Assembly (NCBI GenBank): GCA_002425245.1
Contig: DILW01000021.1
Coordinates: forward strand, 1-19,981
Direction of reading: 5' to 3'
From: Betaproteobacteria bacterium UBA5582
Lineage (GTDB): Bacteria; Pseudomonadota; Gammaproteobacteria; Burkholderiales; Rhodocyclaceae
Length of the DNA: 19,981 bases
The position numbers and the translations under genes were made by a program. Below the pieces are notes generated by a model. That model was not told where the DNA came from, did not search any database, and worked only from the letters and a program-made list of their open reading frames with translations. Shown piece by piece: positions 16,608 through 19,981 of the stretch. Numbering within the stretch: the first letter of the stretch is position 1; the number at the start of each line of letters is the position of its first letter.

Positions 16608-17767
16608 GTCGCCGCCTGTTGCCCGTGCTCGTGGCTGGCGCCTTGCTGACCAGCGGCTGTTCGACCATGAGCAGTGTTCTCGATACGGTTAACCCCTTTG
16701 CTTCGTCGGCACCGAAGATGTCGCCGCTGCCGGCGCTGACTACCAGCGCGGCGGGTGTGCGCAGCGCCTGGTCGCTTGATGTCGGCAAGGCCGGCGGTGC
16801 CGTCTTCTCGCCGGCAGTGGTTGGCAATGCTGTTTTTGTCGCCAACCAGAAGGGGGTGCTCTACCGTATCGAAGAAGGACGCATTGCCTGGAAGATTGAA
16901 GTCGGTCAGTCCTTGTCAGCTGGCGTCGGTGCCGACGCCAGCATGGTCGTGGTCGGTACCGCCAAGGGTGGCGTGCTGGCCTTTGCCGCCGATACCGGCA
17001 AGCCTTTGTGGCAGGCGCAGGTCAGCAGCGAGATTCTGGCCGCGCCGGCTGTCAGCAGCGAAGGTGTGGCAGTGCGCAGCGGCGACAACCGGGTTTTCCT
17101 GTTCGATGCCGACAACGGTACGCGCAGATGGATGTACGAACGGCCGATGCCCAGCCTGGCCGTGCGCTCCACCGGTTCGCCGGTGTTTGCCGACCGTTAT
17201 CTGTTTGCCGGTTTTCCCGGTGGCAAGCTGATTGCCTTGTCGCTGCAGAACGGCGCGCCGGTCTGGGAAGGTGCCGTCGCCCAGCCCAAGGGGACGACCG
17301 AGCTGGATCGCGTCGCCGATGTGGTCGCGCCGCCGGCCATCGACGGCACGCAGATTTGCGCCGTCGCCTTCCAGGGCAAGCTGGCCTGCTTCGATATGGG
17401 GCAGGGCGGTACCCTGGTGTGGTCGCGCGACATTTCTTCGGCCCGCGGCTTGGCGCTTGACGGACGCTACCTGTTCGTGACCGACGACGAAGGGGTGGTC
17501 TACGGCCTTGATCGCCTCAGCGGCAGCAGCCTGTGGAAGCAGGACAAGCTGCGTTATCGCGGGGTGACGGCGCCGGCCGTGCGTGGCAGCCTGCTCGCCG
17601 TGGGCGACCGCGAAGGCTACGTCCATTTCCTGTCCCGCGAGGAGGGCGCATTCGTCGATCGGGTCAAGACCGACAGTACTCCTGTGCTGGCCAAACCCAC
17701 CCTGGTCGGCGACCGTGTCCTGACCCAGTCGACGGGCGGCGACGTCCGCGCAATCGAGATCCAATGA
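16604..17767 (+). CDS. bamB: outer membrane assembly lipoprotein BamB
   Basis: A 387-residue lipoprotein. The signal peptide ends in the lipobox LTSGC, so lipidation at C19 is predicted. The rest is an eight-bladed PQQ-like beta-propeller, seen as repeated blocks such as GVLYRIEEGRIAWKIEVG, GVLAFAADTGKPLWQAQV, RVFLFDADNGTRRWMYE and GVVYGLDRLSGSSLWKQDKL. BamB is part of the BAM complex that folds beta-barrel proteins into the outer membrane. It overlaps yfgM and der by 4 bases on each side. The hisS-yfgM-bamB-der order is conserved in proteobacteria and supports the call. Confidence 0.97.
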   Translation: MSRRLLPVLVAGALLTSGCSTMSSVLDTVNPFASSAPKMSPLPALTTSAAGVRSAWSLDVGKAGGAVFSPAVVGNAVFVANQKGVLYRIEEGRIAWKIEVGQSLSAGVGADASMVVVGTAKGGVLAFAADTGKPLWQAQVSSEILAAPAVSSEGVAVRSGDNRVFLFDADNGTRRWMYERPMPSLAVRSTGSPVFADRYLFAGFPGGKLIALSLQNGAPVWEGAVAQPKGTTELDRVADVVAPPAIDGTQICAVAFQGKLACFDMGQGGTLVWSRDISSARGLALDGRYLFVTDDEGVVYGLDRLSGSSLWKQDKLRYRGVTAPAVRGSLLAVGDREGYVHFLSREEGAFVDRVKTDSTPVLAKPTLVGDRVLTQSTGGDVRAIEIQ

Positions 17768-19095
17768 AACCTACCATCGTTCTGGTCGGACGCCCCAATG
17801 TCGGCAAATCGACCCTGTTCAACCGCCTGACCAAGTCGCGCGACGCCATCGTCGCCGACGTGCCGGGTTTGACCCGTGACCGTCACTACGGCCACGGCAA
17901 GCTGGGCAAGAAGCCTTTCCTGGTGGTCGACACCGGCGGTTTCGAACCGCTCGTGAAGGATGGCATCCTGCACGAAATGGCACGCCAGACCGAGCAGGCG
18001 ATTGCCGAGGCCGACGCGGTCATCTTCGTGGTCGACGGGCGCACCGGTCTGACCCCGCACGACAAGGAAATCGCCAACAAGCTGCGGCGCATCGACCGGC
18101 CGGTGCTGGTTGCAGTCAACAAGGCCGAAGGTCTGAACGCTGGCATGGTCGAAGCCGATTTCCACGAACTTGGCCTGGGTGAGCCGAATGCCATCTCGGC
18201 GGCGCATGGCGAAGGCGTGCGCGGTCTGGTCGAGCTGGCGCTCGAAGGTTTCGACGATCCGGAAGACGACGAATGGCATTCCGACGCCGTCCGCGTGGCC
18301 ATCGTCGGCCGGCCCAATGTCGGCAAGTCCACGCTGATCAATACCCTGCTCGGCGAAGAGCGGGTGATCGCCTTCGATGCGCCGGGAACGACGCGCGATT
18401 CGATCGAGATCGATTTCGAGCGCGCCGGGCGCAAGTATGTGCTCGTCGATACCGCCGGCATGCGCAAGCGTGGCAAGGTGTTCGAGGCGATCGAGAAGTT
18501 TTCGGTGGTGAAGACGCTGCAGTCGATCGAGGACGCCAACGTGGTCATCCTGATGGTCGACGCCCGGGCCGACATTTCCGACCAGGACGCGCACATCGCC
18601 GACTTCATCGTCCAGTCTGGGCGGGCGCTGGTGGTTGCGGTCAACAAGTGGGACGGGCTTGATCCCTACGTCCGCGAACAGACCCGGCAGATGCTGCAGC
18701 GCAAGCTGAAGTTCCTCGATTTTGCCAAGTTCCATTTCATTTCCGCGCTGGAAAACGTCGGTCTGGTGAACCTGTTCAAGTCGGTCGATGCGGCTTACGC
18801 CGCTGCCATGACCAAGTTGTCCACGCCGCGCCTGACGCGCGTGCTGGCCGATGCCATTGCCCGCCAGGCGCCGCCCAAGCATGGCCTGTTCCGGCCCAAG
18901 CCGCGTTACGCGCACCAGGGCGGTTCAAACCCGCCGATCATCGTCATCCATGGCAACGCCGTCGATCAGATCGCCGACAGTTACCGTCGCTACCTGGAAC
19001 ATACCTTCCGGGAAGCCTTCCACCTCCAGGGGACGCCGTTGCGCATCCAGTTCGTCGCGGGCAAGAATCCCTTTGCCGACAAGGAGCAGCGCTGA
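17764..19095 (+). CDS. der: ribosome biogenesis GTPase Der (EngA)
   Basis: A 443-residue protein with two GTPase domains in a row and a C-terminal KH-like domain, the unique Der layout. Domain 1 has GRPNVGKS (9-16), DTGG (56-59) and NKAE (119-122). Domain 2 has GRPNVGKS (182-189), DTAGMRKRGKV (from 229) and NKWD (294-297). The KH-like region covers about 350-435. Der acts in the cytoplasm during 50S subunit maturation and is essential in many bacteria. The ATG overlaps the bamB stop; a longer in-frame extension into bamB was rejected because the canonical MKPTIVLVGRPNVG start is here. No intrinsic terminator is visible after it, so some transcription may continue into hfq. Confidence 0.98.
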   Translation: MKPTIVLVGRPNVGKSTLFNRLTKSRDAIVADVPGLTRDRHYGHGKLGKKPFLVVDTGGFEPLVKDGILHEMARQTEQAIAEADAVIFVVDGRTGLTPHDKEIANKLRRIDRPVLVAVNKAEGLNAGMVEADFHELGLGEPNAISAAHGEGVRGLVELALEGFDDPEDDEWHSDAVRVAIVGRPNVGKSTLINTLLGEERVIAFDAPGTTRDSIEIDFERAGRKYVLVDTAGMRKRGKVFEAIEKFSVVKTLQSIEDANVVILMVDARADISDQDAHIADFIVQSGRALVVAVNKWDGLDPYVREQTRQMLQRKLKFLDFAKFHFISALENVGLVNLFKSVDAAYAAAMTKLSTPRLTRVLADAIARQAPPKHGLFRPKPRYAHQGGSNPPIIVIHGNAVDQIADSYRRYLEHTFREAFHLQGTPLRIQFVAGKNPFADKEQR

Positions 19096-19142
19096 GTCAC
19101 AAAAAAACCACAAAATTTTCAGCAGCATTTTCCTATTTTGGG

Positions 19143-19148
19143 TACATT
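19143..19148 (+). promoter_or_regulatory. possible -10 element of an hfq promoter
   Basis: TACATT in an AT-rich gap between der and hfq lies 36 bases before the hfq ATG. The gap is markedly richer in A and T than its surroundings, as promoters in GC-rich genomes often are. No good -35 was found. Confidence 0.4.
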
Positions 19149-19183
19149 AGGACCCTCATAACAACACACATGGAGTCCACACC

Positions 19184-19420
19184 ATGAGCAACAAAGGGCA
19201 ACTCTTACAAGACCCCTTTCTTAACGCCTTGCGCCGCGAGCATGTTCCCGTTTCCATCTATCTCGTAAACGGCATCAAGCTGCAGGGTCAGGTCGAGTCT
19301 TTCGACCAATATGTCGTTCTGCTCAAGAACACCGTCACCCAGATGGTGTACAAGCACGCCATCTCCACGGTCGTGCCGGCCCGCCCGGTCAATATTCAGC
19401 AAGAGCAGGCCGCAGAATAA
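19184..19420 (+). CDS. hfq: RNA chaperone Hfq
   Basis: This 78-residue protein contains the complete Sm core. Sm1 is LRREHVPVSIYLVNGIKLQG and Sm2 holds YKHAISTVVP with the diagnostic KHA. Q8, D40 and the aromatic Y43 (FDQYVVLL) form the RNA-binding face. Hfq works as a hexameric ring that pairs small RNAs with target mRNAs and affects their stability. The C-terminal tail is only about 12 residues, as in other Betaproteobacteria and shorter than in E. coli. The ATG follows TGGAG at 8 bases. der lies upstream and hflX downstream, the usual context, but a terminator separates it from hflX. Confidence 0.98.
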   Translation: MSNKGQLLQDPFLNALRREHVPVSIYLVNGIKLQGQVESFDQYVVLLKNTVTQMVYKHAISTVVPARPVNIQQEQAAE

Positions 19421-19432
19421 AACGCTTCATCC

Positions 19433-19462
19433 ACTTGCCCCGCGTCCTTGGGGCAAGTTTTT
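19433..19462 (+). terminator. intrinsic terminator between hfq and hflX
   Basis: ACTTGCCCC pairs perfectly (9 bp) with GGGGCAAGT around an 8-base loop and ends in five Ts. It begins 12 bases after the hfq stop and ends 18 bases before the hflX ATG, so hflX depends on readthrough or on a very close promoter. Confidence 0.9.
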
Positions 19463-19480
19463 CTCCCGCAAGACAAGATC

Positions 19481-19981
19481 ATGATTGAGCGCCCCGCCGC
19501 TGGCGAGCGCGCCGTTGTCGTGCAACTTGATTTCGGCCAGGCCGATGTCGAGGATCAGCTTGAGGAGCTCCGGCTGCTCACCGAATCCGCTGGTGGCGTG
19601 GTCGTCGCCGAAGTGCGCGGCCGACGGCACAGCCCCGATCCGAGAACCTTTGCCGGCAGGGGCAAGGTTGACGAGATCGGTGCCATGGTTGCTGCCGGCA
19701 ACGCGCAGCTGGTGATCTTCAATCACGCCCTGTCGCCGGTGCAGCAACGCAACCTCGAACAGGAACTGAAATGCCGGGTGGTCGACCGCAACAGCCTGAT
19801 CCTTGACATCTTCGCCTTGCGCGCCGCCAGTGCCGAAGGCAAGTTGCAGGTTGAGCTGGCCCAGCTCGAACACCTGGCCACCCGCCTGGTTCGCGGCTGG
19901 ACTCACCTCGAGCGGCAGCGCGGCGGGATCGGCATGCGCGGCCCGGGCGAAACCCAGCTCGAAACCGACCGCCGCCTGCTC
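19481..19981 (+). CDS. hflX: ribosome-splitting GTPase HflX, C-terminus cut off by window edge
   Basis: The first 167 residues are visible; the GTPase domain lies outside the window. The N-terminal HflX domain is clear: ESAGGVVVAEVRGRRHSPDP, FAGRGKVDEIGAMVAAG, VIFNHALSPVQQRNLEQEL and VVDRNSLILDIFALRA. The linker GGIGMRGPGETQLETDRR is almost diagnostic of the family. HflX binds the 50S subunit and rescues stalled ribosomes under stress, and it follows hfq in many proteobacteria. The ATG begins MIERPAAGERAVVVQLDF; the bases before it (AAGACAAGATC) are only a weak ribosome site. Confidence 0.95.
   Translation, partial: MIERPAAGERAVVVQLDFGQADVEDQLEELRLLTESAGGVVVAEVRGRRHSPDPRTFAGRGKVDEIGAMVAAGNAQLVIFNHALSPVQQRNLEQELKCRVVDRNSLILDIFALRAASAEGKLQVELAQLEHLATRLVRGWTHLERQRGGIGMRGPGETQLETDRRLL

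Noticed and set aside
17617..18915. 432-codon minus-strand open frame opposite der
   Set aside because: Shadow of Der, which shows all GTPase motifs in the plus strand.

Overview
The window is an ordinary, gene-dense, GC-rich piece of a betaproteobacterial chromosome. The gene order ndk-rlmN-pilF-rodZ-ispG-hisS-yfgM-bamB-der-hfq-hflX, the trxA-rho-rpmE block, and a C4-dicarboxylate TRAP operon with a divergent DctS/DctR-type two-component pair point to Rhodocyclales (Dechloromonas/Azonexus/Azospira-like). That placement is inferred from gene order and protein character; no database was searched. I saw no tRNA, rRNA, CRISPR array, insertion sequence, phage gene or integration scar.

Region 1 (1-6092) is all on the minus strand. 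In transcription order it holds dctS (sensor kinase) and dctR (response regulator), which overlap by 4 bases, then trxA, rho, rpmE and an M48-family metalloprotease that runs off the left edge. rpmE has a recognisable promoter overlapped by a long imperfect inverted repeat, and an intrinsic terminator after it. The trxA-rho gap holds two mutually exclusive hairpins, and rho has no visible Shine-Dalgarno sequence.

Region 2 (6093-9347) is the dct intergenic control region followed by dctP-dctQ-dctM on the plus strand: a periplasmic binding protein and the small and large membrane subunits. An intrinsic terminator lies between dctP and dctQ, and a perfect-stem terminator ends the operon. The 126-base gap between dctS and dctP holds a 14-base perfect palindrome about 42 bases upstream of an inferred dctP transcription start, plus two other inverted repeats. 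DctS is expected to sense C4-dicarboxylates and DctR to switch on the transporter.

Region 3 (9405-19981) is on the plus strand. It begins with an unrecognised membrane-anchored protein and ndk, followed by a tightly packed housekeeping cluster. rlmN/pilF, pilF/rodZ, ispG/hisS, yfgM/bamB and bamB/der each overlap by 4 bases (ATGA), so translation is probably coupled. The cluster joins tRNA and rRNA functions (RlmN, HisRS, Der), isoprenoid synthesis (IspG), envelope assembly (PilF, RodZ, YfgM, BamB) and RNA regulation (Hfq). hfq has its own upstream gap and is followed by an intrinsic terminator only 18 bases before the start of the partial hflX.

I found no convincing undescribed multi-gene system. 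The most useful leads are regulatory: the dctS-dctP control region, the rpmE promoter repeat, the rho leader, the hairpin touching the rlmN start, and terminators inside two operons. The unknown gene before ndk is the only protein whose function I cannot assign.
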